A DNA stretch of 64,000 bases, from contig NC_050096.1 of NCBI RefSeq assembly GCF_902167145.1, positions 198,168,566 through 198,232,565 of the forward strand, given 5' to 3'. Shown here in pieces: positions 44,516 to 56,195 of the stretch; the stretch's first letter is position 1, and each line of letters opens with the position of its first letter. Both the position numbers and the translations under genes were made by a program. This DNA is from Zea mays. Lineage: Eukaryota > Streptophyta > Magnoliopsida > Poales > Poaceae. Below the pieces are notes generated by a model. That model was not told where the DNA came from. It saw only the letters and a program-made list of their open reading frames with translations, and made no database searches.

Positions 44516-47500
44516 ATGGGATCACTCAGTATGGCTGAAAAAGCTCCCGGCGCTGCGTTGCCAGAGTCTTCATGTGCATACTTGCTTCAAGAACTCAAGG
44601 TACGCAGAGCTTTTCCAACAACAACAACAAAAAAAAAAGAATATATATCTGTTCAGTTCTTACTGAACTCTGCATTGGTTCTTAGATGATATGGGATGAA
44701 GTTGGGCAAGAGCAGAGCGAAAGGGAGAGAATACTCGAAGAGCTCGAGCAGGAGTGCCAGGAAGTTTACCGAAGAAAAGTAAACAGTGCCAACATGTCCA
44801 GGATCCAGCTGCACCAAGCCTTAGCTGAATCCGAGGCTGAATTTACCAACCTGCTGCTATCCCTCGGAGAAAGATCGTTCCCGGCACGAGTAAACACCCT
44901 GATCTCGCGGGTATCGTCATATTTATTTATCCATATCCAACAGGGAACAACTGGAAGCTAACCTGGAAACGAATTTCTGCAGCCCGAGAAAATGGCAGGC
45001 ACCCTGAAGGAGCAGCTCAATTCCATCACGCCCGCCCTACAAGAAATGCAGATGAGAAAGGACGCCAGAGTAAAGCAGTTCGTGGAGGTTCAGACTGAAA
45101 CACACAGAATCGCTTCTGAAATCGCTGGACGGTTAGCGGGTGGAGCTGTCGCTGTGAATGAAGAGGACCTGTCGCTAAAGAAGCTCGAGGAGTTCCAAAG
45201 CGAATTGCGAAGGCTGAAGAGAGAAAAGGTACGCATGCCATGCCTCCTTCACCTGATAATAAACGTGCGATGTCGTAAGACAATGCTATAGCACGTCTGG
45301 ATCTGATCTCGTTTATTTCCTCCAGAGTGACCGCCTCTGCAAAGTGGAAGAATACAAAGTTCTAATTCACAATTTTGCGAAAGTGATGGGAATGGATCCT
45401 TCAGAGATACTTGCTAGTGTTCACCCAAGGTTGCTAGATGGACCAAATGAGCAGCAGACGAAGAATATCAGTGATGACATCCTTAACAAGCTCAATATGA
45501 CTGTTCAGCAGCTAAAACAAGAGAAGAGCAATAGAAGGGAAAAGGTGATTTGCCATCCTTGTGGTTCCAACCATTTTAGCCAGTAGCCCCATTCGCTTCA
45601 GCGGCAGCATGAAAAACAGAGGATACATTCAGGTTCTCAGGGATAATAAAATATTCTAATACAATACTTAGTTCAAGAATAGCATAAAGAGAATACTCAT
45701 TAATAACGTTAGTATTAGCAAGTTATTCCTGTTGCTAGTTCTAACAGGAAATATACCATGCGAATGTTCAAGAAAAAGAGAGAGAATCTTGAACTGCATT
45801 AATATCTTATTACTAATGCAGGGGTATTCTTTTGTAGCTCCAAAACCTTGTAAAAGCATTAACAAACTTATGGAATACTCTGGATACTCATATGGAAGAG
45901 CGTCAACCTTATGGGCAAATTAAGGTACTCGCAATGACTTCAGTAAACGGTATGCTAGGTCCTGGAAGCCTCACACTTGAGACAATTCAACAGGTAAAAG
46001 ACCAGAGATTAAACTTCAAAGCAGAATGAATTATGTCATACAAGTAACTGTCTTGAAGCTGATAGGTTGAAACTGAAGTTCAGCGGCTGAGTCAGTTGAA
46101 GGCAAGCAAAATGGAAGAGCTATTCGTAAAGAAGAGAGCAGAAGTCGACGAAATTTGCAAGAAATCACACATGGGCATGCCTTATCAAACAGAAATGGAC
46201 AAAATAATGAATCTGATAATGTCAGGTGCGTTCGGCACAGTTATATGCCATTTTCTCTGTTTCAGCGCTTAAGTATATTTACCAGTCCCCAATGTGTTGA
46301 CTAATATAACTATTTGGGGGAATAAATGAACAGGAGATGTGGTCCATGATGATCTATTAAAGACAATGGATGAATATATATACAGAGCAAAAGAGGAGGC
46401 CACAAGCCGGAAAGACATAATGGATAAGGTTGACAAATGGATGGCTTCATGGGATGAAGAACGATGGCTAGAAGAATACAGCAGGGTGCACTAGCTGCCT
46501 GATGACCATAGCCATGGACATTGCCTTCTCTAGAACTTTAATTTTTACTATGTTGATTATAATTTTCCACAGGATGACCGAAGGTACTCAGTAAGCAGAG
46601 GAGCGCACAAGCACTTGAAAAGGGCAGAGCGTGCTCGAATTATAGTTAACAAAATTCCAGGTATGCATCATACCTACAGAGTAAAATGGTAACTGAAATG
46701 CCACATATATTTACAAGAAATTGTGCAGGCTTGGTAGAACAGTTAATGGTCAAGACACAATTCTGGGAACAGGAGAGAAACAAGATCTTCTACTATGATG
46801 AGGTGCGACCCAATGAACTGAAAACATAATCACCTGATCCGAAATCATCCTTTCAAAATTTGGATTTTAACTTGTCGTAAATATTTATCCTAGACTAAAC
46901 TAGATCGTCCCATGTTTTCCTTTTTTTTAAAATGCAACTAGTAGCTTCTTCTTGAACTACTACCATGATTTTATATTGCTCTACAAAGAATTAAACTTTC
47001 ATACTTCAGTGACCAAAATACTGAACAAATGTAACAATTTTGGTATTGTAGTGACACATAGAAGCATTTCAAATTCACACCTTTGTAAGTTATGGATAGA
47101 GGCTAGGTATTTTTGGCAGGGCAGTCACCGGATAAGGTGGCAGCATTGTAACGTTGGTTTCATCAATTCAACCTTCTCCTGTAAAGCAACCTTGTGAATA
47201 TGCTTATTTGCAACAGCAAACTGAATAACACAATAGATTACGTATGCAAAATTGAATAGAGGTAATCAAGTAAAAACAAAAACTAAAGAGAGTAGAAAGT
47301 AGAAAAAAAGGTAGGCGGTAGGCCACTAAGAACCTGAAGGGAAGCCATATGATCATTTCTTATAGTTTGTAATTATGCTACAGCATCGTTGACACAACAG
47401 CATTCTTCCAAGGCCATCATCTGAGGGTATTAAGTATAATAATGAATGCTCTCCCTCCGTTCCAAATTATAGTTTCCTATAGCTTTGTCCTAAATCAAAT

Positions 47501-48725
47501 TTCTCTAACTTGAACACTTTTTAGACAAGCAGATTAACATCTACAGGTTCAAATTTTACTCTTACTCTTAAATAAATGCACTATTAAGGCAAATTTCATG
47601 GAGAATTTAATGAAATTAATTTGACGCTGTAGATGTTGGGTGCATTTTTCTATAGACTTGATCAAATTTAAGATATTTCACTTAGGACAAAGCTAGTTTA
47701 CAACAGAGGTATTAGAATAGTTGATCCTGATCGTGAAAGCAAAAGTGACAGTGAAGAGAACATACTTGTAGGCTGGTGCTAAGAAGTTAAGTCTATTTTG
47801 CACATGGCAAGGCATGGAAGAAACGGTATCATGTTCAAACCGGCAAAACTAGAAAAACAAGAATTTGCCAGTACATAGAAAAACTGGCAAACTGGCAAAA
47901 CGGTATCATGTTCAAACTGGCAAATTCCTGTACATAGAAAAACAAGCAAGAGGCAACCTGCACAGCAAATTTCTTGTACTGGAACCATAATTTAGAGCAT
48001 TTCATTACAAAATCAAAGTAGACATGAAAGTCAGCTAGATTGATTATCAAGTACTGATTCCAAATGACAGAAAGTCTTAATTTCTTGAACAAAACTACTA
48101 ACATAAGCTTCTGCAGCTCCCGCTTCTAGCAATGCTGAAAGACTACATGTTCACGCTCAAAGAAAAAGAAGAAGAGAAATACAGGCAACGGGTGAGTAGT
48201 TATTCGTCAATTGGTTGTTGGTACATGGAATCACATAATCTAGCTCATAAAGGGTGCTCAAATAAGGGGCTTGCTCTAGGAATTTAGTTCAAAGTTGAAA
48301 TAAATCCTAAGGATTTGGATTCCAACCCCCCATATCCAAACAGTATCCAAGAATAGAGACCTACTACCAGTCAGGATGACATTGCTTTCATAAACATTTC
48401 TTTACAGGAGAATAAAAAGATACAGACTCTACTTGTAAAGAGGCATGAGAATTCAATAATGTTAAGGCCCAACACAAGCTTCAGCCGTCCATCAAGCAGA
48501 GGCTTCAATACGAGTCCTGGCTCCACATCCATCTGGAGCAGCCAAGTTTCTGCAAAAGTTCAGCTGCCTGACTCAGAGAACTCCCCAGCTGAAAAAGATA
48601 TGCGTGCAAAAATAATTAGGAACAGAGGTACGCAGGGCATTTTGGGAAATAACAGAAGCTGTTCAATCTCTCATGAAGATAAAGCAGAAGTCTCCACAGT
48701 GAAGCAAGGCATTTCACCAATTTAA
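44516..48725 (+). CDS. MAP65/Ase1/PRC1 family microtubule-associated protein, 11 exons
   Basis: Cross-links antiparallel microtubules in cortical arrays, preprophase band, spindle and phragmoplast. Exons: 44516-44599, 44686-44889, 44983-45228, 45326-45544, 45838-45993, 46066-46225, 46334-46485, 46573-46660, 46729-46802, 48117-48191, 48408-48725, all GT-AG, giving 1776 bp and 591 residues, a normal family length. The start MGSLSMAEK precedes the family opening [18 protein letters not shown]. Coiled-coil dimerisation and spectrin-like repeats follow ([33 protein letters not shown]). The most conserved microtubule-binding region is in exons 6-8 (KAKEEA-type [39 protein letters not shown]), then PLLAMLKDY and a basic, Ser/Pro-rich tail, typically a site of mitotic phosphorylation. 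Intron 9 is 1.3 kb and holds a MITE-like insertion. I do not assign the MAP65 subgroup. Confidence 0.93.
47450..47718. mobile_element. Stowaway-like MITE in intron 9 of the MAP65 gene
   Basis: Begins TCTCCCTCCGTTCCAAATTA, a textbook Stowaway left end. The interior words are typical of grass Stowaway elements (GACAAGCAGATTAACATCTA; GTAGATGTTGGGTGCA; CTTAGGACAAAGC). The right end is eroded (ACAGAGGTATTA). About 270 bp, no coding capacity. Confidence 0.65.
47810..47950. repeat. Local duplication in intron 9
   Basis: The words ACGGTATCATGTTCAAACYG, GGCAAA and GTACATAGAAAAAC occur twice, at about 47823-47885 and 47901-47945, an imperfect direct repeat of roughly 75 bp. Confidence 0.55.
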
Positions 48726-48951
48726 TTTTTTCTCACTTTAAATTTCTACAGAAATTGTCTGCCTGACGTGAAGTTGCAACAGCCCCCTTAAGCTATTAGA
48801 TAAGTGAAGAAAAGTATGTTTGTATGCAGCTTACACCATATTCATATATATATATTTATTTATGTATGATTCATTAAAATGTTATTTCGGTGCCGAAGTA
48901 CTAACAGAGATCATCGAATGAAAAGCACAAAAGGGGGAACGTGAATTACCA
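48726..48951. other. 3' flank of the MAP65 gene
   Basis: 226 bp between the stop and the copia LTR, with a TATATATATATTTATTTATT run near 48847 and an ATTAAA word near 48874 as possible 3'-end signals. The transcript 3' end may extend into the retroelement. Confidence 0.4.
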
Positions 48952-49257
48952 TGTTAGCAGAACAATTCTACGATTTCTGGCAGCATATCAACCATTTCCT
49001 TGCAGAGGGTGTGAAAGACACCAATTAAGATGTGTACGCCCACTTCTATCATGATATAAAACCTGCCAAGCCAATTGTCAATGAGAGGACCAGCTAAACA
49101 TAAAAAACAAAGCAGACACTCATGGTTCTGCCCAAAGCCATAGATGGAAATTGTAGTTTTTTTGGTGTGTGTTACCTTCACACAGCACCTTCTCACTCAC
49201 ATTATACTTCACCACTTTACAAGTAGACCCTTACACTTGTTCATAATTACACCAACA
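48952..49257 (-). repeat. 3' LTR of the copia element
   Basis: 306 bp, in element sense TGTTGGTGTAATT...CTGCTAACA, short and with TG...CA ends as usual for plant copia elements. A purine block TTTTGAGGGGTAG directly precedes it in element sense (49258-49270). No second LTR is visible to confirm the limits. Confidence 0.65.
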
Positions 49258-49264
49258 CTACCCC

Positions 49265-51312
49265 TCAAAATAGGCTAAATATATTTAACATTCGCATCTT
49301 GTTACATGCCAACTCATTATCATTAGGACCTAAACCTTTTGTGAGACTATCCGCTACTTGATTACGAGATTTGACATACTTCAACTTCAAAGTCCCACTA
49401 TCAATCTTCTCTTTGATAAAGAACTTATCAATCTCCACATGCTTCATGCGATCAAACTGAACTGGATTATTTGCTATGTTGATTGCTGCCACATTGTCAC
49501 AATGGAGCAACATTGTCTCATTCTTCAACACTTGAAGCTCCTTCAAGAGGCCCTTCAACCATATCATTTCACACACTGCTAGAGCCATTGCTCTATGTTC
49601 AGCCTCTGCAGTGGACCAAGATACCACAACTTGCTTCTTGCTTCTCCATGAAACCAGATTACCTCCCACAAATACACAATATCCAGAAGTGGATCTCCGA
49701 TCATCCCTACTGCTTGCCCAGTCCGCATCACAATACCCCCTCCAAATTCATATGTTGATTTGGTCTAAACCACAATCCCTTGTTAGTGGTTCCCTTCAGG
49801 TATCTCAGGATTTGATAAACTATCTTCATATGCCCAGTTCTAGGATCATGCATATACCTACTCACCACACTTACTACATAAGCAATGTTCGGTCTTGTAT
49901 GGCAAAGATATATCAAATGACCAACTACCCTCTAATATATTTCCCGATCTATAGGGTCACCTGACTCAACACAAGTTTGGTGATTCCTATCAATGGGTGA
50001 GCCACATGGGCGACACCCAAGCATTCCTATCTTTGACAAAAGGTCGAGGACATACTTTCTTTGGGAGAGAATAATTCCCTGAGATGATCTAGCTATCTCA
50101 ATCCTAAGGAAGTATCGGAGTGGTCCAAGGTTCTTTACCTCAAAGGCTCTACTTAGCCTTTCCTTCAGTTTCTTGATCTCCTTCGCATCATCTCCAGTGG
50201 TCACTATATCATCAACATAAACAGCTAGAATAGTGATACAAGAGCCCTGATGTTTGTAGAAGACTGTGTGATCTCCATTGCATTGATGATAGCCCATATC
50301 ACACACAACTTGCCTGAATCTATCAACCATGCACGTGGTGACTGCTTTAGGCCATAGAGCGACTTCTTAAGTCTGCACACTTTCCCAATAGTCTGTTTAT
50401 TTGCAAATTCAGATGGAATTTCCATATAGACCTCTTCCTTCAGATCACCATGGAGAAATGCATTCTTCACATCCAGTTGATGAAGAGGCCAACCAAAGTT
50501 GGCCGCACATGAGATTAAGGTCCTCACCGTGCCCATTTTTGCCACAGGTGCAAAGGTCTTATCATAGTCGATCCCATATGTCTCACTATATCCCTTTGCC
50601 ACCAGTCTTGCTTTGTACCTGTCAATCTTTCCTTCAGGAGTCTGCTTTACTGTGAAGACCCACTTGCACCCCACCGCCTTCTCTCCTTCTAGAAGGTGAA
50701 CAAGTTCCCATGTCTTGTTCTTCTGAAGGGCAAGCAACTCTTTCTTCATGGCATCGTTCCACTTTGGATCCTGTTTGGCACACCTCCAATCCTTCGGAAT
50801 AGATATTGTTTGTAGAGATGCAATGAAAGTTCTATATGTAGGAGAGACACTAGAGTATGAGACATACTTAGCAATGTCATGTTCATAACAATAAAGAGAA
50901 GGAGGTTTCCCAGCATTTACTCTAGGAACTCTTCTTTGCGCAAGAGGTAATTCTTCATGTTCAGGAATGGGAGAAATATGGATTGGAGAGACATTACCAG
51001 CTGGGTCTGGAGAGGAGTCTGAAGAGAGATATGGGACTGGAGCTTCAACACATCCAGGTTGTGGTTTCTCCCCCTGCTTCTTCGTCTGCTTTCGATAGTA
51101 TACTATAGGTTGCTCCCCCTGTTTGTCATTCACCTTTACCCCAATTGAACAATCATGTCGCTCCCCTTATTTCTCATTCAACTTCCCTGCAGTAGGACAT
51201 GGGATTGATCCAACAATCACTGCCTCATCATCCTTTGTCTCCTCCTGAATATTAATAGTTGGATCACCATGATCCCCACTACTTTCATCATTACTCAATA
51301 TTTGTGTAGTTA
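49265..51312 (-). pseudogene. pol: Copia Pol: RT and RNase H part
   Basis: In coding order from 51312: Ser/Glu-rich linker, RT (WNDAMKKELLALQKNKTWEL, GCKWVFTVKQTPEGKIDRYK, HQLDVKNAFLHGDLKEEVYM, LKKSLYGLKQSPRAW), active site AVYVDD near 50205-50225, then HLIYLCHTRPNIAY, and RNase H ([32 protein letters not shown]) ending at 49265. Lesions: TAA at 51169-51167 and TAG at 49934-49932, both where context suggests an ancestral Gln codon; a frame change near 50330; and one extra base near 49735. This is the Ty1/copia order, RT after integrase. Confidence 0.8.
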
Positions 51313-54300
51313 TGTCACACCCGGGTTTTAGGGGTCCAAAGCCCGGGCGCGAACATAAACACCAGGTGTGCTGGGACCAAGTCTCACACATATGATGCAT
51401 AGTGGCACAGGATCGAATGTCACATCTTTACTATATAACAGGAGTTCTATACAAAATAATTAAATAATTACATCATATGAGGAAACGATCCAGCAACCCA
51501 AAGTTGACTGGGAGACGACGACCTAGATCTCTCTCACGAACTCATCGCAGCATCCTCCATGCGCCTCATCCTGCGGTACCTGTTCTTGACCTGTGGGGGG
51601 GTGTGAGACAGCAAGAGTGAGCTCACATACGTTCATCGCTCAACAAGTTGTGGGGAATAATGTGCATGAACTCGCCAAAGGTGGGAGCCCACGTGAAGTG
51701 TAAGGCTTACCAAAGAGAATGGTTAGAGCTGAGCATTGCTTTTAAAGTTGGTCAAAATTTTATTAGCAATTACTAAGTATAAGTAAATACCAACCCAATT
51801 AAATAGTAGAACAGAAGTAACAACATCACATGCGATGCAATGCATATGACAAATTGAATTTAAGTTCTATAAATTAATCATGTGAGGGTCCGAGCTGCTC
51901 ATGACCGTGAGCACGGCTAGTATACCAGTTTTACACTCTACAGAGGTTGCGCATCTTTACCCACAAGTCATGTTACCCATCTGCCAAGGGATCGCGACTT
52001 CCCATACACCTCTACCGAGGAGGCGAGGCAGGGTAACACTACGAGGCCTTTACAAAGTTCCACTAGCTTCAGAAAACCCGCTACAGTTTATAGGAAGCTC
52101 CAATGCAGGAATCCCTTGCAGGACCGCCATCGCAGCAAAATCCTCCCGAGGGCCTCCCTACACTGACCACTCCCCTACTGCTCTTGCCCCTTTCGGGTAA
52201 GGTAGTCTTCCACTAGCTTTCCTAATTAATCAGCCAAGGGGTCCCATTCCTCCCTTGTGGTAGCACTGTTTTCCCGGGTGGTCGCTCCATGTTCCAATTA
52301 ACATAATGATCTTATCATGAACAGTAATAATAAACGGATAATAACAGTGTGATCATGAATAATGTATCTTCATACCCAAAACCACATAAAGCACTAGCAA
52401 GTACTACCCAAAAAGTTCAGTGGTAAACAAGGTATAAAGATAATCAAACTAGGGTAACCTATTGGGTCCCATCAAAATTAACCTATGCAGATCATTATGA
52501 TTAATTAGAACATGAGTGGGTAAAAGGAAGTGATCAAGGGCACAACTTGCCTGGGACTTGAGATACCAGGTACCAACTTGCTCTTCAGATGACACGTGTC
52601 CTCACGCTAGTCGTAGTAATACAAACAAACATGGTATAGGCAAGATTTACATCACACCAATCATAAGAATAAATTGCGTAATAACAATCTACGCGTCGCT
52701 ACGAGATCGTGGGTTCGAGAACCGCTAAATTCGGGGTTACGGTTAAGGTTTATGGAAGATCTACGTGATTTAAATATTAAACTATATTATAAATTGATTA
52801 GTATTCATCATATGAGAGAATATTCTATAAGTAATTAACCCAACCTTTAATCTAAGTTATTCTTGATTATTGATTATCTTTTAGTCAAATTATAATTATA
52901 AGATCGGAATATTATATTAATATTAGAAAAGCTAATACAGAAAACATAGATTAATCAAATTAGTCACCTAATTATAAAAGTATGGGATATTATATGATCA
53001 ATGTTGCTACTGTGTAGCAAATATTTATACGAAGCTAACACAACTTGAACGGATTGAAACAGAGTTAAAATGAATTAATTATGATTTTCCGAAGTTATTT
53101 AGTACCTAGGATAAAGTAATTCAAGTGAATAATTTTAATTCAAGTTTCATGGCTAAACAAAGGTACTAGATGATGAACAATATTAAAACAAAATTATTGC
53201 AACTGGAATGGATCAATTTGGAGCTAAAACGAATTAAATATGAATTATACAAGTTTCTGGATTTATTTGTGTACTAAAAATCAATTTCTATATTTAAATA
53301 TCAGATTTCTCTGTTCCTGGGCCACCCACATTATTACAGACAAACTCAGGGTTAAACTAGCAAAGATCTGGCAGACTCATGTTACCTCTCTCGCGGATGG
53401 CGGGTTAATTCAACGAAACCCGAGGGGCTCACTTAGAAAGTGACTACGGCGAAGGGGGTATGAGCAGATTGCACCGTTGGATCGCCATTCGACAGCTCAG
53501 ATTAGATCTAAATTGAGCAGCTAACAGAGCCATCGATCCCGCGATCAGTGGTGGATATTTGATCTGCCTAGAATTCGTCCATCAGGGGATCAACGGCCCA
53601 GATTGGACGATGAGCCAATACGCCCGGGATCTAATCCAGAGCACCCATTTTCTGATGAACGGCCACCGACCATCTTCTACCTCAATCCGCGCTTAGCAGC
53701 GGTGTCCAGTCCCAACCGCGACGGCGCCATGGCCACGACACCAGGCCTCGACGCCCCAGCAAACCAGAACTCCCAACCATCGGATGATCGATGCTACGCG
53801 CAGCAGGGGGTACGGTGATTCACGCATGTGTTTCCATACCGGAGATGAAGGGGTCGATATGCTTGTCTTCGCGAACAGGATGGTGCACAACGGAGCGTTC
53901 GCGCTGGTTCTCCAAACACCGCACGACAAGCACGCCTGGGCACACAGAGGTTTGGGGGAGATCCTACCGAAGAGCTATGGCGAAGGAGGAGTCCAAGGTT
54001 CACAGGTTGATGAAAATGCAGGTTGACGACAGCGCCCAATTTCCCTCCGCGGCGGACCATGACGCCCCCCTTGGTTTTGCTTGGGCGACGATAGGACCAG
54101 AGGAGCCCGAGTTAAATAGACATGGGACGGCACCAGATTACAACCACCCATGCGGAGATTTAGCCAACAACACCCCCCTGATCCCCGACGTGTAGGTCGG
54201 CGCCTAGTTGAGATTTGGGGCAGAGTCCGTGAGGTTGAAGACCGACCTGAAGGAGTGGCCCCACACGTAAGTGACTCAGAGAAAAAGATAAGGGCGCTGA

Positions 54301-54838
54301 TGGGCCAGTGAGGTGCGATTTAGTCTTGGGCCAAGCGGGAAAATAGGGCCCAGATGCGTTTTGGTCCCATTTCTGTTTTCTTTTTTTATGATTTCTATTT
54401 CAAATTCAACCATGATTTTGAATTTCAAGCAAAATTTTGATGTGGATAGAAATCGTATCTTCATATTTATTCTTATTACTGTTACTATTATTATTTTTAT
54501 TATTTATTTTCCTCCTCACCCTTTAATTCAAAAAGGAATAAAGGATTATCATAATTACCTTTCTCAAATTCTTTACTATATATATATATATTTATGTGAA
54601 TTGAGGTCAAATTAAGTCTTAATTCCTTTGTTCAAGCAAAAAAAAATATTCATCACAAAATCATCGGCATGAGATGCATATTTCTAAACTCATTTATTTG
54701 TTATCTGACCAATATAATTTCATTACTTGTATGCACAAATAGGAGTTCAAATGATCTCCAAGGTTCCATAAATTCTCAAACACTAAGAATAATTATATTT
54801 ATTTATTTATTTTCCTGATACAAATTTTGGGCTTTACA
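51313..54838 (-). repeat. 3' LTR of the non-autonomous element
   Basis: 3526 bp. Scattered frames of 60-135 codons in it are not conserved in length with the partner LTR (for instance that at 53791) and look fortuitous. A GC-rich block lies at about 53440-54250. Confidence 0.9.
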
Positions 54839-56195
54839 AATCCTACCCCCCTTAACAGAAATCTCGTCCTCGAGATTAGTAGACAATGAATGCTGACAGT
54901 TTAGTTTGTAGTTTAGCTTTTATTCCCTGATTAGTTCAAGAATCAAAGGTTTTCTTTTCTTAATATTAATGTATAGGTGATTAGGAAAGTATGAACTTCT
55001 TTTTATGTCGAGCCATCCGATAGGCAGGACAAGAGATAGTCAGATCAAGGGTAGGTTGGGTGAGAAATATTTGGGCAAAGTAAGACTCCATCCGAGATGG
55101 TGGATTTTGACTTATTTGGAGACTTGGCTTGACTCTTTATCCTTTCTTGACTAGGTCGTTATCTTCCTTCTTGGGTGTTGGTGTCGCCATCTAGAGTTTG
55201 GAAGCTTTAGATAGGTAGTTGTTTGTGAAACCTAGGATAGGTCAAAACTTGGTTTACTTTGACTTTAGGTTGGACTAGATGAATTAGGCAACCCATCAGG
55301 TAGGTCAAGTAGTTGTGTATGGCCGAGTTCATCTGAGGCATCAATTTAGGTTAAAATATGTTTATAGGGGTAGGGTCTAATCTATCTCACAAGTATCACT
55401 AATCCGTTTAAGTAGACCACATTAGATTAGATCGCATTAGATCAGATCTAAGTTATATTTGTGTGACTAGATTAGACCAGATAATATCTAATTACTTTGG
55501 ATTAGATCATGGTTGTTACACTAGTGCGGGATAAATATGCTTATTGGGGTAAGATGAATCCATAAGACTAAGGTAGAATCTTTTGAGGTCAGTTAGATCT
55601 ATTAAGATAAGATGAATCTATAAAGGTAATAGAGTACCTTTTTAAGATAAGATGGATCCATTACGCTAGATATGTTAGAATAAGTTAGGATCTTTTGGGA
55701 TGAGATGGATCTATGAGTGTAGGATAAAATCTTTTAAGATGGGATGAATATTGTTAGGCTAGATACTTTTAATGAGGGATAATCTAGTTTGTCTAGTTAT
55801 TTTATACATATTATCCTTTATGCCTATATGTATATGCAGATGTAATTGTGGACATTACTCCACAACTCATCACACTCAATCAAAGATCCAAATCAAACAA
55901 GTATCATAAGAACAAGCATTCAAGTTCATAGATATCTATAAAAATATTTTTGTTTTTTTGTTCCTAAGATTAGGTCTCCTAGTCCTAAAGTCACTTTAGG
56001 CACATGATTTCAAAGTGTGAAATCCACATTTGTCTTTAGATAGAAAAGGTAAGAATAATCAGAGTAAAGCGGAAATAGACGAGAATTGATTAAGAAAAGT
56101 TTAGAAAGGATCAGAGTAGCAAAGGTAAGTAGATAATGGTTGTCCAGTTCTATCTAGGTTTCGTCCTACAGTCAACATTCCTCTGATACCACTTC
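54839..56195 (-). other. Non-coding interior of the long-LTR element
   Basis: Polypurine tract and LEDEI-like relic at the left, primer site TGGTATCAGAGGA (56176-56190 region) at the right. In between, about 55360-55770 is a degenerate array of AAGATRAGATGRATC-like words spaced about 50-60 bp apart. No ORF over 60 codons. Confidence 0.75.

Noticed and set aside
53240..54195. Frames in the long LTRs (for example at 53240, 53791 and 54313) as genes
   Set aside because: They repeat in both LTRs only because the LTRs are near-identical, change length between the copies, and show no recognisable domain.
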